From contig DATFYM010000237.1 in NCBI GenBank assembly GCA_035315065.1, positions 1 to 21,825 on the forward strand: DNA of 21,825 nucleotides, given 5' to 3'. This document shows, piece after piece, positions 14,091 through 20,870 of this stretch (position 1 is its first letter; every line of letters begins with the position of its first letter). This DNA comes from DATFYM01 sp035315065 (GTDB lineage Bacteria > Acidobacteriota > Terriglobia > UBA7540). The position numbers were made by a program, and so were the translations under genes. The notes below the pieces were generated by a model, which had not been told where the DNA came from, searched no databases, and saw only the letters and a list, made by a program, of their open reading frames with translations.

Positions 14091-14110
14091 TTTGTGATTG
14101 TCGTCACAAA
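14091..14110. promoter_or_regulatory. CRP-type palindromic operator
   Basis: TTTGTGATTGTCGTCACAAA is a perfect palindrome with 7-bp arms and a 6-bp centre; it contains TGTGA-N6-TCACA, the consensus of the cAMP receptor protein family. The only gene reading away from it is glgP (minus), whose start codon is about 560 bp away. The other flank is the 3' end of the serine hydrolase. Confidence 0.55.
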
Positions 14111-14231
14111 ATGGTAGACAGTAGACGGTAGATGGCATACAGGGAAGACCGGCATCCACTGCTCTTCCCCGTCTACTGTCTACCGTCTACCATCTACCGC
14201 TATTCCCCTTCTGCTACAATCTACCGCTATT
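14111..14231. repeat. Heptad inverted repeat (GTAGACN type)
   Basis: Arms 14111-14135 and 14169-14193 pair at 22 of 25 positions. The left arm has GGTAGAC-type heptads, and the right arm has five in-phase heptads (14170-14204). The 13-mer ATCTACCGCTATT occurs at 14192-14204 and again at 14219-14231, the second overlapping the stop codon of the serine hydrolase. Confidence 0.75.
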
Positions 14232-15645
14232 GGGCCGGCAGCCGGCTGCCGATGAACTCGGTCACCTGCGTCGCAGCGGGAGGATCGAGGTTGGCCAGCA
14301 CCGCCACCACATAGCCGGGCTGCGGGTAGATCCGCAGCTCTCCGTTCATGCCCGGAGCGCCGCCGCCGTGACCGAAGGAGCGGACCCCGACCTCGGTACG
14401 GTCATCGAAGCCGTAAGCATATTTGGAGCCGCCCGGAGTATCCACCTTCCCGGTGGTAAGCAACTCAGTGTAGTGGGCGTCCAGCAGCTTGTAACCGGTG
14501 ACGGCGTTGGCGAACCTCAGCAAGTCCTCGACGGTTGAATAGCCGCCGCCCGCCGAGGTCCCGCGGTAAGGCAGCGTGTCGGTATTCGGCTGCCAAGTGC
14601 CGCTCTCCATCCTGGTATAACCGATCGAGCGGTCTGGCACCGCTTGGTCCTCCGGCGAGGAGTCGGTGGACGTCATGCCGGCCGGTTCGTAAACGTGCTC
14701 TCGGACGTAGTCGTAGTAACTCTCGCCGCTGACTTTTTCCACCACCACGCCCAGCAACAGAAAGCCGTAGTTGCTGTACTCCCACCGGCTCCCTGGCGCA
14801 AATTCGAGGCCGCGCTTCCCGTACAGCTTCACGTAGTCCTGAAGGGTGCGGAGTTCCAGACGGTGGGCGTCGAACTCAGGGCCGAAGAAGTCGCCCGTGC
14901 CGCCGGTGTGGGTCAACAGGTGGTGGATGGTCACCTTGGTGGCCACATCCTGGTTGGGATAATCGGTGAGGTACTTTCCCAGCGGATCGTTGAGTTTGAT
15001 CTTGCCCGCCTGGACGAGTTGGAGGACAGCCACCGCCGTGAACATCTTGTTCATCGAGCCGATGCGGAAGCGCGTTTCCAGCCGGTTCGGGATCTTCCCT
15101 TCCCGGTCGGCCATTCCATAGGCGCCGGTGAAGATGGGCTGATCGTTCTTCGCCACCAGGACGGCCCCCGCGAACTTGCCGGCAGCGGCGTCAGCCTGGA
15201 CTTTGGCGCGCAGTGCCGCCAGCGCGTCGCCCTCGCTTAAACGCGCGATGGCGAATCCGGCCGGGCGGGGAATGGCCTGCAACTCGAGATTGGTGATCCG
15301 ATGCGCCGGCGCGGGTTCCACTTCGATGGTGAATCGGGCAAACTGGTCGGAGCCTCGCTCCTGGACCAGGCCAGAGAAGCGGGTGGGGATGGATTCTTCG
15401 ACCTTCTTGAAGTCAAAGCCGCCGGTCCGCTGGCGAAAGTCGAGTTCGCCGTCAATGCGGGAAGCGCGCGCCGGAAAGTTCTTCTGCAAAAACTGCAGGA
15501 GGGTAGCGCGATCGCCGCTGTTGAAGGCGTTCAGCCAGGCGGAGAACTGGTGCGCTGCCGGTGTGTCCGGGAGCTGGGCGCGGGCCGCCGGAAGCCAAAG
15601 AACTGAAAGCAAGGCGACAACGAGTATTCGGATTCGGGTTCGCAT
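14227..15645 (-). CDS. Secreted serine hydrolase, class C beta-lactamase/DD-peptidase fold
   Basis: 472 residues. A clear signal peptide (1-23, ending ARA) sends it to the periplasm or outside. An N-terminal domain (about 30-125) of unknown function has FNSGDRATLLQFL and a beta-rich part. The catalytic domain follows (about 140-470). It has the serine-lysine motif S197-MN-K200, the Tyr-x-Asn motif Y290-S-N292 and the third motif H426-G-G428. These define the beta-lactamase/penicillin-binding family, which also includes esterases and D-aminopeptidases, so resistance should not be assumed. It is downstream of and co-directional with the patatin gene. The start codon ATG 15645 lacks a Shine-Dalgarno. 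The stop lies in repeat DNA. Confidence 0.88.
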   Translation of the reverse strand: MRTRIRILVVALLSVLWLPAARAQLPDTPAAHQFSAWLNAFNSGDRATLLQFLQKNFPARASRIDGELDFRQRTGGFDFKKVEESIPTRFSGLVQERGSDQFARFTIEVEPAPAHRITNLELQAIPRPAGFAIARLSEGDALAALRAKVQADAAAGKFAGAVLVAKNDQPIFTGAYGMADREGKIPNRLETRFRIGSMNKMFTAVAVLQLVQAGKIKLNDPLGKYLTDYPNQDVATKVTIHHLLTHTGGTGDFFGPEFDAHRLELRTLQDYVKLYGKRGLEFAPGSRWEYSNYGFLLLGVVVEKVSGESYYDYVREHVYEPAGMTSTDSSPEDQAVPDRSIGYTRMESGTWQPNTDTLPYRGTSAGGGYSTVEDLLRFANAVTGYKLLDAHYTELLTTGKVDTPGGSKYAYGFDDRTEVGVRSFGHGGGAPGMNGELRIYPQPGYVVAVLANLDPPAATQVTEFIGSRLPAQ

Positions 15646-15660
15646 AGTGGTTTAGAAAAA

Positions 15661-15790
15661 GAAGACAGGAGTCAGGAGACAGAATGAAGACGTTCACAAT
15701 TCGAGTCTCACTATCTTCTCTTCATTCTGACCACCTACTCCTGTCTCCTGACTCCTCCTTGTTCTCCTGTCTTCTGACTTCTGACTCCTT
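15661..15790. repeat. Heptad inverted repeat (GGAGTCA type) reaching into the patatin gene
   Basis: Four heptads (15661-15688: GAAGACA, GGAGTCA and relatives) face an inverted set of ten in-phase heptads (15721-15790: TGTCTCC, TGACTCC, TCTTCTG and relatives). The right set covers the last codons and stop of the patatin-like gene. Confidence 0.75.
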
Positions 15791-16730
15791 CCAGCAATCC
15801 TCGCAGCGCTGGCAACGAGCGGCGAGCCGCCACTTCGCCGGCGCGGACCAGTTCGGAGAAATGTTCGAAATCGTCCCAGTCGAACGCCGCCACGTCCGGC
15901 TCGATCACCAAGTCACACTGGCGGCGCCACCTGTCCTCGGCCTGGGCTTCGGCAATCTGAAAAGCGTTTCCCACCACCTGGAAAAGGTTCTTCGGACGCC
16001 GAGGCCGCTCACCCGCCCCGAGCGAGATGGCCACTTTCACGTCCACGCCGAAATCGCGCAACGCGCCCACCGGAACGTTGCTGACGATGGCGCCATCCAC
16101 CAGCATCCTCCCCTCGATCTCCACCGGAACAAACAGGCCGGGCACGCTGCAACTGGCGCGGATCGGCTGGATCAGGTCGCCGCTCCGGAAGATGACCGTC
16201 TCGCCGGTCGAGATGTCGGCGGCCACCACCGCTAAGGGAATCTTCAGATCCTCAAAGCGCGTGCAGCCGAGCATGGCGGTGAGCATGCGCTCCATGCGCT
16301 GGTTGGTGGCAAAACCGAGGCTGGGAATCGTCCAGCGGCCGACACTGCTCCAGCGCATACCCCGGGCGTGTTCCATCGACTCGTCCAGGGGCCGACCGCA
16401 TGCAAGCGCCGCCGCGGCAACGGCCCCGGCGCTGGTTCCGGCCAGGGCGTCGATCGGAATGCGATTTGCCTGCAAGACCTTCAGCACTCCGATGTGCGCC
16501 AGTCCGCGTGCGAAGCCGCCCCCCAGCGCCAAGCCCAAGCGAGGCCGGACACCCGGCAACTGGGGACCTTGCTTCGGACGGGGCCCGGCATAGGCAAAAT
16601 CCCGAAGGCCCGCTACGGCCGCGCGTAGCGCCCTTCTCGCCCAGCTTGTTGCCTCCGACCGCGAGCCTCCGCCTCCCAGCGAACCTGTCGCCCTGCGCCC
16701 CGTTGAGTCTCCTGCCACGTCCGATCCCAA
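15735..16730 (-). CDS. Patatin-like phospholipase
   Basis: About 331 residues from the TTG at 16730. Patatin-like enzymes hydrolyse acyl esters of phospholipids with a Ser-Asp dyad. The oxyanion loop is ALGGGFARGLAHIGVL (about 68-83), the nucleophile elbow is GTSAG with Ser100, and the dyad aspartate is D212 in DGAIVSNVP (Ala where Gly is usual). No signal peptide is seen. The start is uncertain: TTG 16730 has GAGG about 5 nt upstream, while TTG 16745 and GTG 16718 are alternatives. The frame is open up to 17279, but that stretch is repeat DNA and is excluded. The last ~17 residues (VRSQKTGEQGGVRRQE) come from heptad repeats. It is likely co-transcribed with the serine hydrolase 89 bp downstream. 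Confidence 0.85.
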   Translation of the reverse strand: MGSDVAGDSTGRRATGSLGGGGSRSEATSWARRALRAAVAGLRDFAYAGPRPKQGPQLPGVRPRLGLALGGGFARGLAHIGVLKVLQANRIPIDALAGTSAGAVAAAALACGRPLDESMEHARGMRWSSVGRWTIPSLGFATNQRMERMLTAMLGCTRFEDLKIPLAVVAADISTGETVIFRSGDLIQPIRASCSVPGLFVPVEIEGRMLVDGAIVSNVPVGALRDFGVDVKVAISLGAGERPRRPKNLFQVVGNAFQIAEAQAEDRWRRQCDLVIEPDVAAFDWDDFEHFSELVRAGEVAARRSLPALRGLLEGVRSQKTGEQGGVRRQE

Positions 16731-16832
16731 ATCTTCCTCATCCAAGCGACTTAGATGCTGCCATCTTAACGGAAGTGCTTCTCGCGGCTTCCAGAGTTCG
16801 CCACAGTTATTCAAAGCCCTGGCCGGTGCCCT

Positions 16833-16985
16833 GACTCGAGCCGCAGGACTCGACACGTTTCTGATAAGATCCGGTCGCGAAAGGCCCGATTTTCTGCGAT
16901 TATCTGCACGTTTTTGGCAGAAAATGGCGGGATTTGGTACGATTCTGCAAAAAAAAGAGGCCTCAAAACGGGGCCCGTTTTCAAA
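16833..16985. repeat. Direct repeat R1, left of the tandem array
   Basis: This segment and R2 (17753-17925) share blocks in the same order: CGAGCCG, GACACGTTT, ATAA-ATC-GGTCGC, TATCTGC, CTGCACGTTTT, a GG-AAAATGG run, ATTTGGTNCGATT and CTCAAAAC. I estimate about two thirds identity over ~140 bp, with a short insertion in R2. Confidence 0.6.
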
Positions 16986-16989
16986 TAAA

Positions 16990-17600
16990 CGCCTAAGGCT
17001 CGGCGAAACACAGTTAGCAAGTCCTTTAGATTGAGCACGCCTTCGCCCGTTCTCCTCAGCAACTTGGCCAACAACCCTTGCGGAATCAACAGATCGGCCT
17101 CGCCACGTTTCAGTCGCCCAACAAAACCCGAAGAGGTCGCCCGACCTCTCGGGGGAAGAACGGTTAGCAAGCCCTTTAGATTGAGCAAACCTTCGCCTGT
17201 TCTCCTCAGCAACTTGGCCAACAACCCTTGCGGAATCAACAGATCGGCCTCGCCACGTTTCGGTCGCCCGACAAAACACGAAAGAGTCGCCAGGCTGCTC
17301 GGTGAAACACGGTTAGCAAGTCCTTTAGATTCAGCAAGCCTTCGCCTGTTCCCTTCATGAGCTTTGCCAACAACCATTGTTGAATCAATAGATTGCCCTC
17401 GCCGCGGTACCGTCGCCCGACAACACTCGAAAATATGACCCGGCGCTAACCGGAGACGCGGCTAGTTAAGTCATTTAGATTCAGCATGTAATGGCTCGTT
17501 CGGCCGGGCAGCTTGGCTAGTAACCATTGTCGAATCAATAGATTGGCCCCGCGGACTTGCGGTCGCGCCGGACGAACCCCGAAAGGGCGCTGAAGGCGTG
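16990..17600. repeat. Tandem array, four copies of a ~150-bp unit
   Basis: Copies begin with TTAGCAAGTCCTTTAGATT-like sequence at 17014, 17164, 17313 and about 17462, so the spacing is 150, 149 and about 150 bp. Copies 1 and 2 are nearly identical over their first 100 bp (GTTCTCCTCAGCAACTTGG and onward); copies 3 and 4 diverge progressively. The 149-bp step would shift any reading frame, which argues against a repeat protein. Confidence 0.8.
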
Positions 17601-17610
17601 ACGGATTCAC

Positions 17611-17737
17611 CACGAACGCACGGAGACACAGAGAGGAGAGCGAGGAAGATATCAAGATGTCTCTTGTTTCCCAGCGTTTCCCATTCTTCTCTGTGCCTCC
17701 GTGTCTCTGCGTTGGAAGCTCCTTCGCAATTGCGAAG
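17611..17737 (-). repeat. CACAGAG hairpin element, copy A
   Basis: Read on the minus strand it begins at a 16-bp perfect palindrome (17722-17737, CTTCGCAATTGCGAAG) and continues with GCTTCCAAC, then an octad-like CAGAGACA tract, a core GAAGAATGGGAAACG, a variable loop, and a complementary CTCTGTGTCTCCG arm. It matches copy B (20711-20831), with 3 differences in the first ~56 bases. Confidence 0.75.
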
Positions 17738-17752
17738 TGAGCGCCGATTACA

Positions 17753-17925
17753 GATTGACACGAGCCGAACGACTTGACACGTTTTAATAAAATCGGTCGC
17801 AAAAACCCCCCGTTATCTGGCCTTATCTGCCACCTTCGTGCCCGTTCGCTGCACGTTTTGGTAAAAAATGGTAAAATTTGGTGCGATTTGGTAGCCCGAA
17901 AACCGACTCAAAACCGGCTTCCTTC
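17753..17925. repeat. Direct repeat R2, right of the tandem array
   Basis: Second copy of R1 (16833-16985) in the same orientation. It includes TTGACACGTTTTAATAAAATC and a GGTAAAA-rich run. R1 and R2 bracket the tandem array and hairpin element A. Confidence 0.6.
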
Positions 17926-18311
17926 CCTGTATCCCCTTTGTTTGCAATACTGGCTTCGCGCCAAGGTCCCGCGAGGGTGGGGGGAAATGGCGAACTAACT
18001 CCCTCTCCTAATTTTCTCTGATCTACCATAACTATAAACCATGAACCGGCTCACTGGCGGAGTCCCCCCACCGCCAATTGGCCGGCGCCACCCCGTGCGG
18101 TGCGGAAGTTCGGAACCCCAGTCCCTTTTCCTCCTTGGGTGTCCCCCTCCGCGCCCCCCCTGTTTGGCCATCCTCCACGCGTCTCCTTATCTCCACAAAT
18201 CGCGGCCCTCTCGCGCGCGGCGAGCCGGGCCGCCTCCTTGGCCAACCGCCGGCCTCGGAGCTACGCTCGCCCGAGGCTACCCATTGGCCGCGCGTCGAAG
18301 CCGTCTAGCTT

Positions 18312-18340
18312 AGGATAATACAGGGGACCGTATCTGTCAA
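18312..18340 (-). promoter_or_regulatory. Sigma70-like promoter on the minus strand
   Basis: Perfect TTGACA (18340-18335) and TATCCT (18317-18312) are separated by 17 bp. It would fire leftwards into the repeat island and toward the patatin gene, about 1.6 kb away. No protein gene starts close behind it, so it may drive a non-coding transcript. Confidence 0.5.
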
Positions 18341-18369
18341 GCTAATTATCTTATGGCTATTCTACCATT

Positions 18370-18650
18370 GGGAGAGCGAGTAGCCACGGTAAGTGCAGTT
18401 CTGACCGTGGGTTCTTCTTTGATGGTGAGCGGGGCCTAACGGGTCAGGGGGCCAAGACCGGTGATGCACAAAACCATTGCTTTGAGCCCACTACGTGGTA
18501 GTAATCGAAAGCCGATGCCGCCCCGTTCCCCCTAATCGGGCGCAAGGCCTTGGCACATCTCGAAGAGGACGGCCCCTGAGGCGCGAGCGCGGCAAGGGCG
18601 AAAGGAAACAGGGCAGTTAAGGCTAAGTTCGATAGCCTACTCGATCCCCC
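18370..18650. ncRNA. Candidate structured RNA, about 280 nt
   Basis: The two ends pair: 18370-18383 with 18637-18650 over 14 positions with two mismatches (core CGAGTAG/CTACTCG). Inside are a perfect 7-bp hairpin CCACGGT/ACCGTGG (18384-18410), stacked directly on the closing helix, a CCAC/GTGG hairpin, and AGGCTA/TAGCCT (18620-18638, which competes with the closing helix). No open frame of note exists. A weak TATTCT -10 (18358-18363) would start a plus-strand transcript near 18370; a minus-strand transcript is equally possible. It lacks the signature sequences of RNase P, tmRNA and SRP RNA. Confidence 0.35.
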
Positions 18651-18665
18651 GACACGCCGACTCCA

Positions 18666-19655
18666 CTAATGTTCTACACTTGATGCCAATTCAGTATCAG
18701 GCACGGCATGACCCAGGCTTGCCCGCACACCGCTCTTGAGGAAACGATTCACTTCCCGGGCACTTGGCATCGAAGGCTGAGCTCCCATTCTTGTGACCGA
18801 CAAGGCCGCCACCGCTGAGCCGAATCGAATGGCTGTCAAAAAGCTCTGTCCTTTCATCAGGGCCACAGCCAAGCCGCCGTTGAATGCATCGCCCGCAGCC
18901 GTCGAATCAACCGCAGCCACCTTGAACGCGGGCACGAAGGCGCCGCTATCGACCGATGTCGCGGCATAAGCACCCCGGGAGCCCATTTTGATGACGACGT
19001 TCTGAAGGCCGCGACCTAGCAACGTCCTGGCGATCTCCGGCGCCGTGGAGGGACTCAGGTCCTTCGTTCGAATACCGCAGATTACGCTGGTTTCGGTCTC
19101 GTTCGGAGTGAGGAAGGTGATTTTCTGGATCAGATCGTCGGGAATCGGACGGGCCGGGGCCGGGTCCAACATCAAGGGGATATCGAAGCGTTGAGCAAGA
19201 GCCGCTAGGCATTCCACGGTTTCCCAAGGTATTTCCAGTTGGGTGAGAATAATCCCCGCCGAGCGCAAGACCGAGACAGAGTTTTCCAGGTCTGTGGGCA
19301 GTAACTTTCCATTGGCGCCCGGGATCACCACGATGCTGTTCTGGCCGCGCGTATCCGTCGAGATGAGGGCAACTCCGGAGGAGATCCGTTTCGCAACCCT
19401 TACCGCCCTGACGTCCACTCCGGCCGAGCGCAATCCTTGCCTGAGGCGAACCCCAAACTGGTCGTCCCCGACCTTGGCGACCATGCTCACGGGATACCTC
19501 AGGCGCGCCGCGGCGACCGCTTGGTTAGCGCCTTTTCCACCGTGAAACAGCTCGAAACGGCTCCCCGTGACGGTTTCTCCCACTGCCGGTATCCGATCCA
19601 TGCAACCGACGAGGTCCAGATTAACGCTTCCTACCACAACAATCGGCTTGCGCAT
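18666..19655 (-). CDS. rbsK: Ribokinase (PfkB family carbohydrate kinase)
   Basis: 329 residues. It phosphorylates D-ribose at O5 with ATP in the cytoplasm. The N-terminal VVVGSVNLDLV strand and the sugar-binding FHGGKGANQAVAAARL (GGKGAN 39-44) are PfkB signature 1. The C-terminal DSTAAGDAFNGGLAVAL carries the catalytic base, Asp256; AAGD instead of GAGD is usual in true ribokinases, which favours ribose over fructose or adenosine. ATG 19655 has GAGG 5 nt upstream, overlapping the end of the transporter gene 8 bp away. The frame is open to 19898, but that part is antisense to the transporter coding region and is rejected. It is probably the last gene of the cluster. Confidence 0.92.
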   Translation of the reverse strand: MRKPIVVVGSVNLDLVGCMDRIPAVGETVTGSRFELFHGGKGANQAVAAARLRYPVSMVAKVGDDQFGVRLRQGLRSAGVDVRAVRVAKRISSGVALISTDTRGQNSIVVIPGANGKLLPTDLENSVSVLRSAGIILTQLEIPWETVECLAALAQRFDIPLMLDPAPARPIPDDLIQKITFLTPNETETSVICGIRTKDLSPSTAPEIARTLLGRGLQNVVIKMGSRGAYAATSVDSGAFVPAFKVAAVDSTAAGDAFNGGLAVALMKGQSFLTAIRFGSAVAALSVTRMGAQPSMPSAREVNRFLKSGVRASLGHAVPDTELASSVEH

Positions 19656-19663
19656 GACAGCCT

Positions 19664-20656
19664 CTAGACACCGACAATAGGCGCAACCGCAATCGCGCCT
19701 AAACCTAACACGAAAAGCAGGAACATAAGCGCCAACAGGAGCCGCACACGCGGGGGTGCCTGAGCGAACTCGCGCCAGACAAAAACACCCCAAAAGGCGG
19801 AGACCATCGTTGCCCCCTGCCCCAAGGCGTAGGAAGTGGCGGGGCCGATCATTTGCGCGTAGGACGCGACGAAATTGGAGATGGTCCCTACGCCCCAAAT
19901 CATGCCTCCCAACAGGCCCCAGAAATGGAGCAAGCGGGATCCCGTGAAATAGTCCCGCATGGCGACGGGCGGACCGGATACAGGCCGCCGCATAAAGATG
20001 TAATTCACGGGAATGGTGCAGGCGAGCACACCCAGGGCGAACACGAACGCGACCGTGTACGGACCCAGGTGGTTCTCGCCCTTGAGCGCCTTGGCGACAA
20101 ACGGATAAAACAGCCCCATCCCGATGCCGCAGAGCAGGCTCAGGAGAATGCCCTTGGCGCTCACTTTGAGGTCCTGGGATATTCTCCGATAGGCCAGGGC
20201 GTCAAAAACTATGGCCACGCAAACCAGTGCGATGCCCCCAAATAACAAAACGGGATTTCCTTTCGGAGTGATGATGTAGTTGAGGACGGAGCCGACTACC
20301 AACGCCACGCCGATGCCAATGGGAAAGGCCACCGCCAGTCCGGCGATGGCGATGGCGGCCACGAGCAAGATGTTGGCCACGTTAAACACCACCCCACCCA
20401 CGAATGCGAGGAGGATATGATGCGCATCCGCCGCCCTCAGGTTGGGGAGGAAACTGTCGGGGCTGGTCGGATCGGTGCGGCCTAAAGTAAATCCCAGGAG
20501 GACGGAAACGAGCAGGATTCCCCAAACATAATCCCAGTAAAAAAGCTCGAACCGCCACTTCCCGCAAAGCTTCTGGGTGTTCGCCCAGCTTCCCCAGCAG
20601 AGCATGCTGACGATCATCATTCCGAGAGCGACGGTGTATGTGTCAGGAATAAACAT
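19664..20656 (-). CDS. GRP/RbsU-type sugar uptake transporter
   Basis: 330 residues with about ten hydrophobic segments, the size and layout of the glucose/ribose porter family within the drug/metabolite transporter superfamily. Family-like features are the opening SMLCWGSWANTQKL, the GGVVFNVANILLV helix, the repeat-like GIGVALVVGSVLNYIITPKGNP and the late GGMIWGVGTISNFVASYAQMIGPATSYALGQG. Adjacent ribokinase (8 bp) supports ribose or a related sugar as substrate; this is inference. ATG 20656 has an AGGGTG about 7 nt upstream. The frame is open to 20902, but the upstream codons are hairpin element B. It lies 214 bp downstream of the FGE-like gene. Confidence 0.85.
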   Translation of the reverse strand: MFIPDTYTVALGMMIVSMLCWGSWANTQKLCGKWRFELFYWDYVWGILLVSVLLGFTLGRTDPTSPDSFLPNLRAADAHHILLAFVGGVVFNVANILLVAAIAIAGLAVAFPIGIGVALVVGSVLNYIITPKGNPVLLFGGIALVCVAIVFDALAYRRISQDLKVSAKGILLSLLCGIGMGLFYPFVAKALKGENHLGPYTVAFVFALGVLACTIPVNYIFMRRPVSGPPVAMRDYFTGSRLLHFWGLLGGMIWGVGTISNFVASYAQMIGPATSYALGQGATMVSAFWGVFVWREFAQAPPRVRLLLALMFLLFVLGLGAIAVAPIVGV

Positions 20657-20710
20657 AGGCCCACCCTTTTGCCCCGAACCGATTGCTTCAGTCATCGGAA
20701 GGTGTGAAGT

Positions 20711-20831
20711 AATTGCGAAGGCGCTTCCAACACAGAGACACAGAGGCACAGAGAAGAATGGGAAACGTCTGGATACAAATGACATCTCATGTGATTTCTC
20801 ACTCTTTCTCTGTGTCTCCGCGCCTCTGTGT
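20711..20831 (+). repeat. CACAGAG hairpin element, copy B
   Basis: It opens with AATTGCGAAGG and GCTTCCAAC, then three CACAGAG words 8 bp apart, core GAAGAATGGGAAACG, a variable loop with GACATCT, and a complementary arm TCTCTGTGTCTCCG. It matches copy A (minus strand, 17737-17611) along its whole length. It sits in the 5' region of the sugar transporter, about 55 bp from its start codon, so it could form a hairpin in the transporter leader. Confidence 0.75.
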
Positions 20832-20870
20832 TTAGTTTCTCGTCCCTCTGAAAGCGGCCCGAGTCGGTGG

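Larger units (their letters stand above)
13531..14226. other. Long gap upstream of glgP: promoter and repeats, no gene
   Basis: About 700 bp. It holds a heptad inverted repeat (13598-13657), an extended -10 box on the minus strand (13693-13701), an imperfect stem (13965-13974/14021-14030), a perfect CRP-type palindrome (14091-14110) and another heptad inverted repeat (14111-14231). Short open frames such as 13791-14015 (minus) have no family resemblance and no ribosome binding site. The length and structures suggest a long regulated leader for the glgP operon or a small RNA. Confidence 0.55.
16746..18665. other. Repeat island without convincing genes
   Basis: About 1.9 kb. From left to right: first copy of a ~140-bp direct repeat, a four-copy tandem array, one copy of the CACAGAG hairpin element, the second copy of the direct repeat, a GC-rich stretch (about 18041-18310) with no recognisable gene, a minus-strand promoter (18312-18340) and a candidate structured RNA (18370-18650). 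Open frames across the array exist in several frames on both strands only because the repeats lack stops. Confidence 0.7.

Noticed and set aside
16811..17377. Minus-strand frames through the tandem array that look like 50-residue repeats
   Set aside because: The step between copies 2 and 3 is 149 bp, so equivalent positions are read in different frames; several frames on both strands are open.
16990..17600. CRISPR array
   Set aside because: Units are 150 bp, contiguous and diverged, with no unique spacers and no cas genes.
17446..17802. 118-codon minus-strand frame with TQRHGGTEKNG
   Set aside because: Translation of hairpin element A; the same peptide pattern appears over element B.
18051..18245. 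64-codon minus-strand frame downstream of the 18312-18340 promoter
   Set aside because: It starts only at TTG with no convincing ribosome binding site, has biased Gly/Arg composition and no recognised family.
19656..19898. N-terminal extension of ribokinase
   Set aside because: The extra 81 codons are antisense to the transporter; the shorter start has a good ribosome binding site and matches the family N-terminus.
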